From Numida meleagris (Eukaryota; Chordata; Aves; Galliformes; Numididae): DNA of 64,000 bases. A program made the position numbers and the translations under genes. The notes beneath the pieces were generated by a model. It ran no database searches and was not told the DNA's origin. It saw nothing but the letters and a program-made list of their open reading frames with translations. The stretch's first letter is position 1. Every line of letters begins with the position of its first letter. Of the stretch, positions 23,745 to 37,774 are shown one piece after another. Location: assembly GCF_002078875.1 (NCBI RefSeq), contig NC_034424.1, positions 1,403,497-1,467,496 on the forward strand, written 5' to 3'.

Positions 23745-26700
23745 GCATGTGGTTCTTGGCAGTGTCTTTATGTACCAGTGTTTTTATCCAGGTTGAGATG
23801 GATTTGCAACCATGTCTAAGCATCAGTGATTGCTCCTTCCTTCCTTCCTTCATATGTTTCCCTGTTTCAGTACTTCATATTTGATTCAAGCGAGGTGCGT
23901 GATTTGGGGATTATATTTGATATAGAACTAGGACATCTTAGTTGCCACTCCTTCATATCTTGGGAAATGCTGCTATATGGAAAACGTTACGAAAGTGAGT
24001 ACCATGCTTATCTTTAGAAAGAAGGGAAGAGGTTTGCTTCTCTTACGTAATGCTTGTCTTCTTACTGGGTCACAATTTGAGACTGGAAGCCTTGCTGAAG
24101 TGCTATCTCAGACCTGCCTTATTCTTAAAAGATGAAACAAGCCAGACCTCTGATATTTGCCAGTGCTTTGTTCTTCTCACTTCTCTTTCACAGACTTGTA
24201 GTTCTGTCCTGAAAACAGATGACTTTGGAATACCAATTTAGATGCTCTGTGAGGTTTCTCGGTGAATCATGATCATCCGTGCCTGGGGGTGAGACTGCTG
24301 CCATGCTGTGTTTTCTCACCTGAAGCACAGAAGAGCCAGGATTCAGACTCCCAATGAGTATGCTGAAATATGAGTCTCTTGGGAACTTTTAAAAGTTACC
24401 ACCTCTGGCTTGGAAATTCATGAGCTGCAAATTGCTGGAGGCTTGGAGAATGGCATTAAGCTTTCCCTGCTCTAATACTCGTGCCCAGCAATCTGTTGTT
24501 GGTCACAGTCAGGCAGTACTGGGCTAGATAAATATTGAACGTTACCTCGTATCACCTTTCCTGTGCTCCTGCCCTTGAGCTGTTAACCCTATGTCTAATC
24601 CTTCTGAAAGATAAGACTGTGGAGGATGGAGGGACGTTGCTGTTACACCAGGAGCAGCCATAAGTTGCCTGGGGGTTGCTGTAGGTGAGGAGAGAGCATC
24701 ACGTTATCACGTGGTGACGTGCATTGGAGATGCAGTAATGCACTGACTGGGACGTTCCTGCCTACCAGCATGGCTGTGTGAGGGGTGTATACTTGAGAAG
24801 GATTTTCATTACCTGGTTATTCTGAGCACTTTAGTCTAAATAACACTCGGTCGTACTGTTCTGTGAGCTTGAGAACGCATATGTTCGTGTTCTTGATCAC
24901 GTTGATGGGGGGTTATTTAATGGTTGGCTAATTGGGAGCTTGCTAGAAATTGGAAGTGTAGAGCAGATGGTTGCTAGTTCTGAAGCAAAACAGAGCTGTT
25001 TGAGTTGGAAGCATCTCCGTGTCCTGTGCTGGTTGTGAATGATGGTCTGTGTGCCCTCGTCCTCCAGGGGCAGGTGCTGGGAGGCTCCTGCAGTGTGCCC
25101 ATACAACGTGCTGGGTAACGGGCTGAGTGCGGGCTGCCCCTGTCCCAGATGCAACAGGAAGGTGACTGGATGTGATTTCTGAAGAAATGCTCCTCCTTGA
25201 GGCTCTGTAGATGTGTTGTCCCCACTTGAGTGGTGTCTGGAGGTGAGGCAGCCATCACCTTACTAATGTAAAGCTGCATCCCAGCTCTACAAAGCCTGCT
25301 TTGTGCTGTGAATCAGAGGCATTTGGGGCTGGGTCACTGTGTTCAGCATGTCCTCTTGGGGCAGGTGCTCTGGTGCATCAGGTCGGTGTGGTGGACTCTG
25401 AGCTCCTCTGATGCTCTGAGATCCCAGCAGGCAGGCACGGGGAGGTTCACAGCAGATGTAAGGTGCAGCACTCGCTGCTCTCCTTATTGGCAGTCTCTTA
25501 TTGGACATTTTTATTGCATTCCTCAGCTCATTTTTACATTCCTCTTAGTCTTTGCCTGCTAAACTTTCACCACCATCATAAAACTGTTTAGGTCACGTAT
25601 GTTGGAAGAATAACTGGTCTACATATAATTTCTGTTTTGCTGAGAACTTTGATACATTAATGAGCGCAAATGAGAATTCAGGTGTTGAATGCTTTTTCAA
25701 AAACTGCCTGCCCTTTCTCCCTTATGATGAGGAAAGGAAATTCAACTCTAGTCATCCCAACTTCTGTGCTTTCCTCCTAGTTTTTCTTCCTATCTCTTTG
25801 GTCTCCACCTGTGGTGTGGTCTTATGTATTTTAAAAAAGAGCAAACATTGTTTGGATGCTTGGAAAGAAAAGATTAAAAATCCAAAATGGAGTTTTTTGC
25901 CAGGGGTAGCACTAAGCTGTGTTAAAACAGAGTGAAGCCTGGGCTGGAAGGATGAGCATCACGAGGGACACAGATTGATGCTGAAGGTTGGGGTGGACAG
26001 CACTAGATATTGTATTTGTGCTTTTTTTCTTTCATTTTGAGCATGTAAGTGTGGAATTCTGATACTTGAGCATCTTGTTCACTCATGGTCTCTTGATTTT
26101 TACTAAATACATTACGCCATGCTGCTTCATTACTGCCTTGAGAGACTACACATGATTAAGTGCTCTGTTTTTTTCATACGTGAATTTCAGTTCTTTTATT
26201 AATAGAAAGGATTACATTAGAAGAACACTAATACCAAATGAATGGCATTTTTTATTTGGTAAACATGAATTTCTCAATAGGAGAACTACGAGGTTAATCT
26301 TTTATGTTTTCTCAGGTTTGCTTTTTTATTGTACTTAGCTGCACCTATTTTGCGACTTCCACCAATGAAATAGAATCACTGATAAAGAAAAAAATAGATG
26401 AAAGTGCCTGTAAGAAGCTGATCTTTGTTGTGTACTGAAATTTGTCTCAGGCATAATGCTGCTGCCAGATGTGCTTATGTTTAGCTGTAGTAGAAGTAGT
26501 GTGAATCAGGCTCAGCCCTCTGGATTTGGGTTTCTCTTTAGAAAAAGAGTAGGGGGTTGGGGATATGGCATATTGAATAGGAAGTACTCCCAGAGAGCTT
26601 TAGTTTTCATCTGAGGAGCTGCTTCACTGCAGGGTGAACAGATTTATGTATTTCAATATGCCCGTGAGTCAACTTTGTTCTTTGAAACCAGATTCCTGGG

Positions 26701-27050
26701 GTTTTCTATGGTTTGGAAAGGTATGTGATACCCTAAATATTGTGTTTGTGGTGTCAAAATACAGCTGAAGTAGAAACCCTCATTCTTTATAACATTGAAG
26801 AACGCAATAAAAGAGCTTGTAGGTCGGGGCCAATGCATGAACACATGTGGGAAATGGGAAGATGTTGTTGTAGACAAGTGTGAAAATCTTCATGCCAACT
26901 CTTCTTTGGCAACTCTCAATGCACTTATCCATCATGATCTTTAAAGAAAAAAGCTGCATTTGTTATAGTGATATAGCTACATTTTCCCAGTACAGTTTGT
27001 CAGGAGCTGAATGGCAGACATTTCATAGATGAACAACTCTGTTCTTCCAG

Positions 27051-27114
27051 GTCCTGCCTTGCTGCTCACAAGTGATAACATCAAACAGCGGCTGGGTTCT
27101 GCTGCGCTGGATAG
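27051..27114 (+). CDS. PNPLA7: PNPLA7 exon 4: region before the catalytic domain
   Basis: It encodes about 21 residues, GPALLLTSDNIKQRLGSAAL plus DS across the next junction. The sequence matches the mammalian protein closely in this nucleotide-binding-like segment between the regulatory and patatin domains. The acceptor is cttccag at 27044-27050 and the donor gtacgt at 27115. It starts in phase 1 and ends in phase 2. At 64 nt it is easily missed by open-frame searches. Confidence 0.94.
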
Positions 27115-27611
27115 GTACGTGCCTCGTATTACACGTGGAAAAATGCAGGAAGGTACTATGCAAATATACAGCATTTGGGAATAAAACCTTGTATTTTAAC
27201 GTGCAGCGTGCTTTCTGATCAAAGTGTTTGAGACAACGATGTTTCAAGAGCATTTGGTTCAAATGTATGTGAGTTGTTTGGGTTTTTTTCCCCCATAGTT
27301 ACTTTCTTGCTTGTGCAATTAGACAGGCTGAATTAGCCCAAGGGGATACTGTGTACTCCCTAGGAATGTTGTGGAAGCCTTACTGAAGCACTGCGTCCTC
27401 TTTTCTCTATGTGCATCCTGAATGGTATAAATAATGGAGTAATCCACATCCATGAGCCTGGAAATGAAGGCAGGTGAGGGAATGTTAAGAAACAGACTGA
27501 ACAAGCAAGAGCTGCAAGGTTCTGATGCTCTTCAGATGCCGTGCTTGACATGCAGGACTTCACTCTGACAGGAGCTGTGGAATGAAAGAAGTTTGTTTTC
27601 TCTGTCCCCAG
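27115..27611. other. 0.5 kb intron, nothing recognised
   Basis: Short unique intron with donor gtacgt and acceptor ccccag. No repeat or gene is seen. Confidence 0.8.
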
Positions 27612-27780
27612 TATCCATGAGTACCGACTGACGAGCTGGCTGGGCCAGCAGGAGGACATCCACCGCATCGTCCTGTACCAGGCTGACAGCACCCTCACTC
27701 CGTGGACTCAGCGCTGCATCAGGCAGGCTGACTGCATCCTGATAGTAGGGCTGGGAGACCAGGAGCCCACTGTTGGAGAG
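27612..27780 (+). CDS. PNPLA7: PNPLA7 exon 5: region before the catalytic domain
   Basis: This exon of 169 nt codes for [20 protein letters not shown], then a stretch with [15 protein letters not shown] and [15 protein letters not shown]. The strand-loop ADCILIVG segment is strongly conserved in the NTE family. The acceptor AG is at 27610-27611 and the donor gtgtgg at 27781. It starts in phase 2 and ends in phase 0. Confidence 0.95.
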
Positions 27781-28880
27781 GTGTGGAAACAGCTTCTTCC
27801 TATATTTGCAGTATTAGCAGTCAAGAGCAAAGAAAAATGCTGTTTCGCACGAGTGAATTTCTGAGGATTTAATACCCAGTGAAGCATAAATAACAGATTT
27901 CTCAGGAATATTTCATTATAAGTAGAAGAAGAATTAAATGAGAATTTTCTGAAACAACAAGCTTTATATAAAAGTATTTCCGGCCAAGTTCCAAAGAATC
28001 ATTTTGATTAATGGTAAATCAAAGCCAGATCGCCTTGAAGCAATATGGCAGTCATGCTTCTGTCCAGAATTTCTCTGCAGGATCTCCAAATAGGCAGATA
28101 AAATCTTCTTTGTTACCTCTAATGGTGCATGTGTAGGGAAAGCTATCTGTAAATTGTATTGTACAAGTAATTTGTTGTATTTCATTAGACTGTAAACCTT
28201 TTTTTTTCCCTACTACCTATTTTTATCTTTAATACGTTATTGCTAAAGTTTGTGGATTGGGGACATAAATTCTACAAGAATTGGGGGAAAAAAATAGGAC
28301 TATTAAGATTGTGAAGTGCTGAGTCTGACCTGCAGAGAACCTGGGGCTGTTTCCATCTGCAGCGTTCCTTTGTGTCTTGTGTTAGTTCTTTGTCAGTCTG
28401 GGGGAGGCAGGAAGCACAGGAATGGAACTCACCATCGGATGTCTAAAACGACAAGAAAGGCAAGGAGAAAAACGTGGTCTGATTGGAAGAAAAAAAAAAC
28501 AACAAAGCATATTGAATGCTTTTAGGCTCAGGTACGGCTTGAGAAGCAATCTCATTCTGTGTGAACAGCACACATCTGTGCCGTGCTTTTGATGGTCTGT
28601 GTTCTAGGTAAAAATCACTTGTTTTTTGCATTCAGATTTAAATCCTTGTCCAATTTTAGAGTTCTCTTTTCAGGTAAGCCTACAGCTATCAGCGTGGCTG
28701 ACTAAATCCATCTTGTTTGAGGTTCTCAGTGTGCGTAGAGATCTGCACATTCAAATTAGGTGTCAGGCATGTATTTGCATGTGTATATATGTATTCCAAA
28801 ATACAGTATCCCATTAAGTTAATAATGGAGCAGTAAGCAGCTGATACCCCGATTCCTTTGGTGTGTATAATTTGCTGTAG
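27781..28880. other. 1.1 kb intron, nothing recognised
   Basis: A/T-rich unique sequence with a run of A near 28490. No gene or repeat is identified. Confidence 0.78.
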
Positions 28881-29063
28881 CTGGAGAGGATGCTGGAGAA
28901 CACAGCAGTCCGAGCCCAGAAGCAACTGATTCTGCTCCATAAGGAGGATGGGCCTCTCCCTTCCCGAACTGTGGAATGGCTCAATATGAGGAGCTGGTGT
29001 TCTGCTCATCTTCATCTCCACTGTCCACGGAGAGTGTTTTCCAGAAGAAGCTTGCCAAAGCTG
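28881..29063 (+). CDS. PNPLA7: PNPLA7 exon 6: link to the catalytic domain
   Basis: Sixty-one codons, phase 0 on both sides. They include [20 protein letters not shown], then [20 protein letters not shown] and [13 protein letters not shown]. This is the conserved segment just upstream of the patatin fold. The acceptor is tgtag at 28876-28880 and the donor gtaag at 29064. Downstream of the donor the frame stays open only briefly. Confidence 0.95.
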
Positions 29064-29462
29064 GTAAGATAGCTGATTTGGTGGTTGGGCTCTTAGCTGC
29101 AGTACTTGTAATCCATTTTTCAAATGTAATCTGACATGGTGTTGTTACATGGTGTTCTTATTTGCAACTGAGTGTTACACTGCTGCTATTCTCTTAAATC
29201 AGTTTGGCTTTAGAATTACAAACATGCAAATCCTTGATCAAGAAATATCTTCACAGAAAATACTGCGCTACTGTGAAATTCTTCCAACGTAAGAAAAAAT
29301 ATGAGAAGATGCAGTGGGTTACTAGACCTGTTAGAATAGTTCATAAACCCTTTTTTTTGTTTGTTTGAAGTAGAGCTATCCACTTTCTAACAGTATGTTG
29401 TTCACATAGGCTGTAAGGCATTCATGCTCTTAGGATGATCACTGTATTCCTCCCTTCTGCAG
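29064..29462. other. 0.4 kb intron, nothing recognised
   Basis: Short intron with a standard donor and acceptor. Nothing else is visible. Confidence 0.8.
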
Positions 29463-29581
29463 ATAGAGATGTATGAGCGTGTGTTCCAGAAGCCACCAGA
29501 CCGCCACTCCGACTTCTCTCGCCTGGCACGTGTCCTGACTGGAAATGCCATTGCCCTGGTCCTTGGCGGCGGGGGAGCCAG
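29463..29581 (+). CDS. PNPLA7: PNPLA7 exon 7: start of patatin-like domain, oxyanion loop
   Basis: It covers window residues 248-287: [20 protein letters not shown], then [18 protein letters not shown]. The GGGGAR(G) stretch is the glycine-rich oxyanion-hole loop that marks the start of the patatin fold. The exon ends two nucleotides into the Arg codon (phase 2), so the loop is completed by exon 8 after a 13.6 kb intron. The acceptor is ctgcag at 29457-29462 and the donor gtgggt at 29582. Confidence 0.96.
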
Positions 29582-32500
29582 GTGGGTCCCAGAACATTCT
29601 CTGGTGTCTAGTGCCAGAGGTCCCAGCCTGCTGCCATGTGTCCTGCAGCCTGTCCCAGATGTGGATGCGTTGCTGCGGGGTCCTAGAGCGCCAATGTTGC
29701 AGAGTTGTGATTTGATCGGAATAACAGGCGTCCTATAAAATTTGCACTGTTCCGTAAGCAATGTTTTGGAGAGAGGCTGAGGAGATGCTTTTGTTATGCA
29801 AATGTAACCGGGTGGATTTTTGTTTGGATTTCTGTGGAAGGAACACAAGTAGGAACATGAGTTTGTTACTACTTGAGCCCTCTCATACAATGGGCTTAAA
29901 GTCATGATGAGGGTAAATGTGAGTCTTTTTTCTTTTGTTGGCCTACACTATGGATTTTTCCCAATGGATTCTTGTATTAGAAAGTGGCTTATGATATTTC
30001 AGAGGCCCTCAAAGCTTTTCAAAATGTAGACAGCCAGAGGAATTATGTTCTCAGATGAGAGAATGTTCTCTTCTTTAGAATCACTTGATACCCCAGGTGC
30101 CTGTACGCTTCCCACAGCCCTGCTTCCCAGAAAGTTTGTGTCTGCAGATGCAAGGGCAGGACATGTGCTGAACACTCCTATCAGAATTCCAACTGAGCTT
30201 TGGAAATGAACGATTACCAATGTTTTTCTTCAGAATTCCTTTCAGCTTTGTGACTTTTCTGTTGAGATAGACATAGAATTTAGTAGTCTCAAGAGAGCAC
30301 CAACTTTATTATCTTCATCACCATGTTCTTGCCCTTCTTGAAAATAGGGCTTGGAAATACTGCTCTCTCAAATATAAATATGCAATATAGTCTGTCTATT
30401 CAAATCCATGGAGATACCACGTTTTTGTTTTTGCACCAGCACGTGCTTTAGAGGGAATATTCCCTATAAGTAAAGGTTAGAACTCTTTTCTGACAGCTTG
30501 TTCTGGTTAGTCACTTGATGCTGAGACAGCCAGTGCTTTGCTTTGGCTGTTTCTTTGAGTGTCTGTACAGATGCCTTTATCCTGGTTGCTTTCTCAGTTT
30601 CCTTACCTAAGATGATTTTGGTATTTCATTTCTGAGAAAAGCACTATCTTGTGGAGGCACAAAATAAAGCAGAGGAAGGGAGCTTGTACTTCATCTGGGT
30701 AGCTCAGGAGATTTCTTATCAACTCATATAAAGCACTTGGTTTCTTGTGCATTTTTCTGGTTGTTTTGTTTTGTTACTAGCTATCTGAGACTTCTCTTTA
30801 CTGAAGCCTGTGCCATGCTAAAATACATGCACTTCTGTATTTCTGGCAGCACATTTTGCTTATTCCCTTCCTTTCTTCCTTCTGTAAACACTGCTGTAAT
30901 TTTTGCCAAACTGTATTTTTGTTCTGCTACTTAATTGGCAAGCTACCACCTACTGGTTTTCAAGAGCAGAGGTAAGAAAGAGCAGGCTTGTTAGAGCCTG
31001 TTTGTTGGTCCTGTCTTGTCTTCTTCCCCAAATCTGAAGCGCTGCACAGCTGCTGTGTTGAGCTTTTCTGGATGCAGTCACCCATTCAGCAGTGTGCTCA
31101 TGTCTCATCAGCCATTAATTTGTCTGTCTCTGCACCTATGCAATATGGAAGACTTTAAGAGGATAAAATGGCAGAACAGACAGTGAGTGAATGTGATACT
31201 TCCTTCTTTCTCTGAAATCCTGTTTGTATCATGGCCCTAAAAGCTTTTTCTGGGAGCTCCTGATGGTGGCACATGGATGGTGGGAGCATTGCGTTTCCAA
31301 CAGAAAGGTACTTGCATGCTATTTCTGTAGCTGGATTGTCATTGAAATTGTGGTTGGATGAATCTGATTTTTTTGTTTTAATTTTTTTTTCCAAGTGAGA
31401 ATATAGTTATGACTTCTGGGAAAGGATAGAGTTATTCTGAGCTCTGTACAAATCTGCCTTTGAAAGCTTTGCGGGCCAAACTAAGTTCTTAGGGCCCCTC
31501 CTCTACTGACAAGGAGACTTCAAGAGATTGTGCACTGGGTACGAGAAATCATTCTATAATTAAGGCCTGTCTGACTAAAACCATCGTGATGAGTGGCTAC
31601 GCAGACTCTTGCTATTTAGCCTGGCCTTTGGATAGTACTCTACATGAAGTAACCTCTTACATTGTTCTGGAAGCATGAATCATACTGGTCTCAAAAACAG
31701 CGTAGAGCTGCAGGGCGCTGGCTGATCCTCGTTTCTGTGAAAGGTGCTGTGCTCTGTGGCTCCAGTAATATCAATTATTTAGTTGTTATTTCTGGAATGT
31801 TTGTCTGGCTTCCCAGTGATAGTCAGTTCGGGAGGTTTTACCAGAGCCGCTTCCTAGTCATTATCTTTGGTTTGTCATGACAAAAGGCGCGTAGGAACTG
31901 AGGGTTTTCTTTCTCCTGTGAAGTTAAAAATATAACAAATCAAAGTGATACACTTCTGAAATTATAGTGTTTTGCTATAGTCAAGTGCTAACTTAATTTC
32001 AGTTAGAGTCGTCAAGGAGTTTGGGGGAAGGAAAAGTGATTTGAGTTGAGAAAAATAATACCTCTGAAATGTAGTTGCAAGAATAATGACACAGCAAACC
32101 CTGCAATAAAGGCACGAACCTCCCATACGTCATTGTCGTGAACTTCAGCCGTCCCACACACAGCCCACCCTTCCTTTGGTTTCCCATAGTTGTCTTAGCA
32201 AAGCTGTTGGAAAACTAAAATTTATGGGCAGTAAATACTTAATAGAGATGTATCTGAGAATCCCTGGGGCTGTGGAGAAAAACAATTGGTCGTGATGTTT
32301 CAGAAGGCTGACTGACGCTGCACGGTGATGACAAGCCTTGTTGTTGATTATAATGTCATTCTTGTAGGAGTTAATTTGCTCCCATGCGCCGATTCCGCGG
32401 AGACACATTAGGAAAATACAAAGCATTAGATGTATTTGTTTGGGTATTTTGACGAGCACCATACAATACAAACACACGATGTGCATCAGAGATGCTGCAA

Positions 32501-34684
32501 GCTCTTTCTTGCCTTTTTGGGGGGCTCTGAAGCACGGCACTGTGACGAGCTGCGTGCTCGTGCTGGGTGCTGCTGCCTTCCCCTGCCAGCACTCGTGCAG
32601 CCCGTGTCCTGCTGCTGCCCCTGCCCTGCAGTGCTCTGCCTCTCCCTTCCTCCCGGCCCTTTCCTTCAGGCAGGGAATGGCAGCCTCCCCTGGGAGCTGC
32701 TGCTGAGAGGTGTTTCTAGGTATCTCGTCAGGGCGTCTCTTCTCTTTTCCCCGTTCAGTTTTCTCCCCAGACTTGCCATTTTGCCTCAGCTCTTGAGAAG
32801 TCAGGTTTTTGGCTTTTTTTTCCCACTGCTTGTTCTCGCTGACTCTAAGGGTTTGACTAATTGGTGCCTTTTCATTTTGGGCACTTGGCCTATTTAATCA
32901 ACTTGTTCTTTCTGCCTTTTCTTCTTTATTTTCAGTGCTGGTCCTCTGGAACAGGAGGATAAAAGCAGCCCATGAGAAGCACATTATGCCTTCCTTGTTA
33001 GGGACTTACTTGTGTCTGAACCTGTTTCTTCCTCATCTTCCTGTCTGTGTCCCTGACCCCATGCTTTTGGAGGCTGGGTGCTGCCTGGTGACTACTTGGT
33101 GCTGCTCTGATCCTGGGAGCCCTGTGCTGAGCCCCCCTTGGATCTCTGTGCTCCTTAGAGCCAGGTTTGTCTTCTGATTCAGGGGCTTTAGCCAATGATC
33201 TGAAGCCAGGGAGAGTGCCCGAGTGGCAAAGCTCATCATCCTTTTGCTCTGAGGAAACCAAATTTGCCTTGTGTACCCTCAGTGCATGACTCCAAGATCC
33301 CAGACTCCACAAAGAATAAAATCTGGAGGCTTTACTGTCTCTGCATTCCTCACATTTGGCTTCAACTCCGAGTCAGTCAGAGCTGTGCAAGCCCTTTAGC
33401 AGCAGAGATCTGCTCTGGACTGCTGTGTTTTGCTCCATAGCACACAGTAGCGGAGAGAAGTGCTGTCCATTTGTTCCCACTGAACAGAAAACGTCAAAGC
33501 TTGGTGCACATAACAGAAACAAAGGCTCCTGGGTGTGAAGCAGTGGTGGAGCTGATAGGTACATCCCAACCTTCAGGATGTGCTGAAATGTCTGTTCTGA
33601 TGGGGGGAAGTCTGGAGTTGGAGGTGATGTACGTGTAGTACATAAAGTGCAGTCCTCAGGGCTGGATGGTTTGCTCACAAGATGCAGGCAGCGCTCATTT
33701 CTCCTGGTAACTTCCTCACCGTGGTGCAGGTGATGGCAGCGGTGTGGTTGTGAAACCCTGATGTTCACTTTCAGACAGGAACAGAGTCTCCAGGGGAGAC
33801 TGCATCAAGTTTTATGGTGCAGGTGCTTCGGCTGCAGTTCCAGCAGTTAAGGAAGATTAATTCTTATTCCTCAGCTAAGAGTGATAATTGATGGTAGGAT
33901 CAGTGGAAGGAATATGTGTGTGCAAATTGTCTTTAATAGCAGCACTGGAGATGTGCATCGCTGGAAATGGAGATGTGAGCTCCCGAGGTCGGTGAGTGTG
34001 CCTCAGATAGAAGGCAGGAGCTGGAGTTGCCTTTTTGAACAGTCTGCCCTGACCACGAGCACCCAGATGGTGAATGTGCATCTGGGGAGCAATGGGGGCA
34101 GAGGGGAGGAATTTACTGCCTGAATTCAGAAGCTGTCTCCAGAGACGTGTGCTGGAAACACAGTTACAGAGAGCACAGAAGGGTGCTTTCCTCTATGGGT
34201 TCCTAGGCGTATTAAATAGAATGGTTACAGAGAGATGAAAGAAAACCCCCAGGGCATTTCCTCGACTCCCAGTGTTCCTCATACACATCAGAATACATTA
34301 CATATTTTTCAGTTTGTTTGCTGGGTTCAAAACTTTACATAAATTGAGTCTAGCGAGAGCACCCCGAGCTGTAAGGCACACAGGGACACGGGGAACCCAA
34401 ATGTGTTGGTATTACCACGTCCTCACGCTGCTGAATATAAGCACTGTTCATCTTGATTAATAATGTCTCCTCCAAGCTTCGTTCCTATCTAGATCCCCTC
34501 ATCCTCTCTCTTTGCTTTGTTAGTCTGTAAGCGTGTTTCCCTGTTCAGACATACCTGAGCCCTGGGATTAACCACTTTCTTTGCACCCTTTCATCCCACT
34601 ATCATTGCTGCTTGTTTGCTTTATATCTGCCCTTCTTTTCCTCTCCCAGGATTTTATTTCAAATCCTCTCTCAAAGGAGCAATT

Positions 34685-34703
34685 AAAAAAAAAAAAAAAA
34701 AAA
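34685..34703. repeat. poly-A run followed by GAA repeats
   Basis: Nineteen consecutive A residues are followed by gaagaagaaa. This could be a microsatellite or the tail of an unrecognised retroposed sequence; no source sequence is visible upstream. Confidence 0.9.
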
Positions 34704-37700
34704 GAAGAAGAAATAGTTTGCCAGCTGCTGCTCCCATACTGGGGCACGTCCTTATTTGTCATCAGCAGACATTGCTCGGCTTTGGAGTAATTCCCCCGGG
34801 ATCGTGCAGTGTGCTTTGGGACTGCACTGCCTTTTGCAAAGAGATTATTGATGGCGATGCTTGGGGTTGCTCTCGGTGCTTTATAACGGGGTGCAGGTGT
34901 ACCCTTCATTTGTCATCTGTCTCCTAGTATTTAGAATTCACAGTAAACAGAGGGCCAGCAGCTTGAGAAATGTATAAAAATGGTATTCCCGCTCTTGGAA
35001 ATATTAAAATAATATATCCTGATGAAAATAATTGTTCTGAAGGAGATTACGAAACAAAATTGCTGATGACAAAATCATTTGTTCTTCGTTCTGACCTTGG
35101 TTAGGATGACTCCAAAAAGCACCGGCAGCCTCTGGTGCTCGCGGTGCCGTGAATTACTGCAGCCATGGAGGGCAGCAGCACAGAATGGGCAGACAGGATT
35201 CACTCTGCTTTGCTCAGCTCCTGACCCAGGTAGGCTGAGGTAAATGCCTTAAGTGCTTGTGGTGTGCTGTAAAACGAGGCTGTCGCATCTCAGCTTCAGC
35301 ATCAGCACAGGTCAACCTTTATAAAAATGCTCTGGAACGCTTATGAAAGAAGTTTAAACAGTTATCACTGTGACATTTGGGGGGCTTAAGGAGAGTGCTG
35401 TGCTCCCTGAATGTGCGTTCAGCAGCGAGCTGAATGTGTCTGGGGAATTTGCTTGAAACGCGGTATCCAGCCCAGCTGTTATGATTAAGTTAACTCTTTA
35501 TTCCAGTGGTTTGGGAGCAGCCAGGCTGTTGGTAATCCTGTGTGTGAAGTCTGCTCACAGAGCCGAGCTCCATGTGTTCACAAGGGCTGCTGAGCTTTGA
35601 GGGCACCCTCGCCTGTTTTTGCTGCAAAGAGCCCTACAGTCCCCAGGAAATCCATCGTGGTGCCGCTGCTGAATGAAACTGAAATATGAAAGAGGCCTGA
35701 AAAATGCATCTCCCCTGCTTTTAAACCAAAGAATTAAATTTACACTTTTGCAGTATTTACAGTCTGTTAGCGGCCAGTAATGATTACGCTGCAAGATTTC
35801 TAGGGTATAGAAGTGTCAAAATGATCTGAAAGAGGCTGACTCTGCTTTGTGTCATGAAAAGAGCAGAATGCTTGAAATATCCTTCCCCCAGTTCCCTTTC
35901 TTCAAAGTAATCCCTCTGTACACCGAGCCCGACCTCAGCCCTCTGGCATTTGCAAGGGCAGGAAGTTAGCGACTCCGGGTTAATCCCCGTGGCCTTTGCA
36001 TTTGTCAGCCCACGGCTCCTGCTCTCCTTCAAGCACAGCCAGCTCACTGCCACGGGGTGCGTTTGGAAGGGCAGCTATCTGAAACCTGCAGTACGTTTGT
36101 GTGTGCCTAGCTACATCGCTGTATCTCAGTATTACAGTTGTAATTGCTCTTCGTCGTATCCCTCTTACAAACTCAGATAGATTTATGGGGCTTCAGAGCT
36201 CGTCAGTGTTGGAGGAGTGGCCTGGTGCCTTGTGTTTGTGCTCCTGTAACGTGTAGAGGATCCATTGCCATGTCTGAGTGAGCCAGACCACAAAATGGAA
36301 ACCAAATTCCAGTGTGAGCCATGCGGTGAGGCGCCCGGATTCCCAAAGTCTTTCAAAGAGCAAATGTGGTTTCAGGGGGATATCTAGGAGCTGAAATAGC
36401 GGTGAAGAATTTCAAGTCTTTATCCTTAAAGATAAAATTACACCTGGATTTTCTGTTGGTGCTATTTCCTATAGGCTGATGGGGAATGATAAGGAGTCTA
36501 GGAACTTCCTTGGAAACAAAGATGACAACTTACGTTTGGATTCCTAATTTGAGTCTGACCCAGCTCAGCCCTGGAGCATGTTGTTTGAACAAACAAAGCC
36601 CGAGTCCTAAAAATAAAGCAGTGAGATTAGTATTTGCCTTAGCTAAGGAAATCTCGTGAGACGTGGTCGTGAACTGAAGGCTTCAGACCTTCTGTTTGCA
36701 GATGCTTGGTAATGAACTGCGAGTAATTGCTCCTAAGAGGCTCTGCTTAGATTTCTTTGGGGATGGTGCATCTCGTGCATTGCCAAGTGCATCACTTTGA
36801 AATTCTGTTGTGAAGTGCAGTGCTCTTAAACACGGGCAAAGCCACGCGGCCGAGACCAGGCTGGGGCGCTGGTTGCTCGGTGGGCTGTGTAACAGTTGGG
36901 TCATTGCATGCACATGAAAGCTGTCCTCGTATGGCTTGGCACCCATGTTATGAGTAACAATTTGGTTTCTGCTTTCCTATCTGAAGCACCTATGTAATTG
37001 CTCACTTGCTCCCGTTTGCCATGGGGGCTGAAGATTAGAATGGCTTCTATGAAATCCTTCAAGCAGCAGAAACTGGGGAGCCATCTGCTTCCAAGTTATG
37101 ACTGGGGAAAAGGAAAAAAAACAAAAGCAAATTGCAGGTGGTTTAATTGGGCTGTCCTGTCCTGACCTCCAGTCTTCAACCCCCCAAGCTGATTGATTCA
37201 CAGCACTGCTCTTGGATTGCTGCAATTTTAGAAATGGCTCTGACCTTATCTGGGCAATCCCGGGTAAGAAAGAAGAGACTGGAGAACTTGTGAGTAAAGC
37301 CTCACCTAAATGCTGTGCCTTTGTCTGCATCTTCCCTGTGCTCCCACCTGCTGACCTCTTGCTGCTGTGTGTCCTGGACCCTTCCCATCCATGTGGCCCT
37401 CTGTGCTCTGGGGACTGTTCCCTGCTGCAGCTCCCAGCCAGAGTTTTGATGGTGCTCAAAAGGCTGTTCACAAATAGCTCTAAGTGGTGGGGGTGAGAGG
37501 GAAGGATGCTTGTTTCCCAAAGAAATTATTTTTTCCCTGTACATATTATAATATCTGTTTTCCCTGTACATGTACAATCATTTCTTGGCTTACAGTGAGA
37601 GACAGAATGTCGTTTCCCCAGGCAGGGAGTGCTTTGAGAGGTGCAGCTTTTTCTCTTCTCCCCTTTCCTCCTGCACCCACCTTCCAGAATGTGCTCCCAG

Positions 37701-37774
37701 CAGCTGTGGTCGGAAAACAGCAACACCGAGCTGTAGGATTTGCTTCCAGAATGAGTCCTAGAATTGGCAGGGGT

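Larger units (their letters stand above)
16125..27050. other. 10.9 kb repeat-rich intron
   Basis: It contains a 1.85 kb sense CR1 with reverse transcriptase remains (16735-18582), an antisense CR1 tail (22211-22288), a possible LTR (about 21530-22110), and a solo LTR with target duplication (23222-23744). The stretches 18583-21500 and 23745-27050 show no recognisable gene or repeat. Confidence 0.75.

Noticed and set aside
29900..29990. ATGATGA box possibly starting an intronic snoRNA
   Set aside because: No CTGA D box at a suitable distance and no closing stem.
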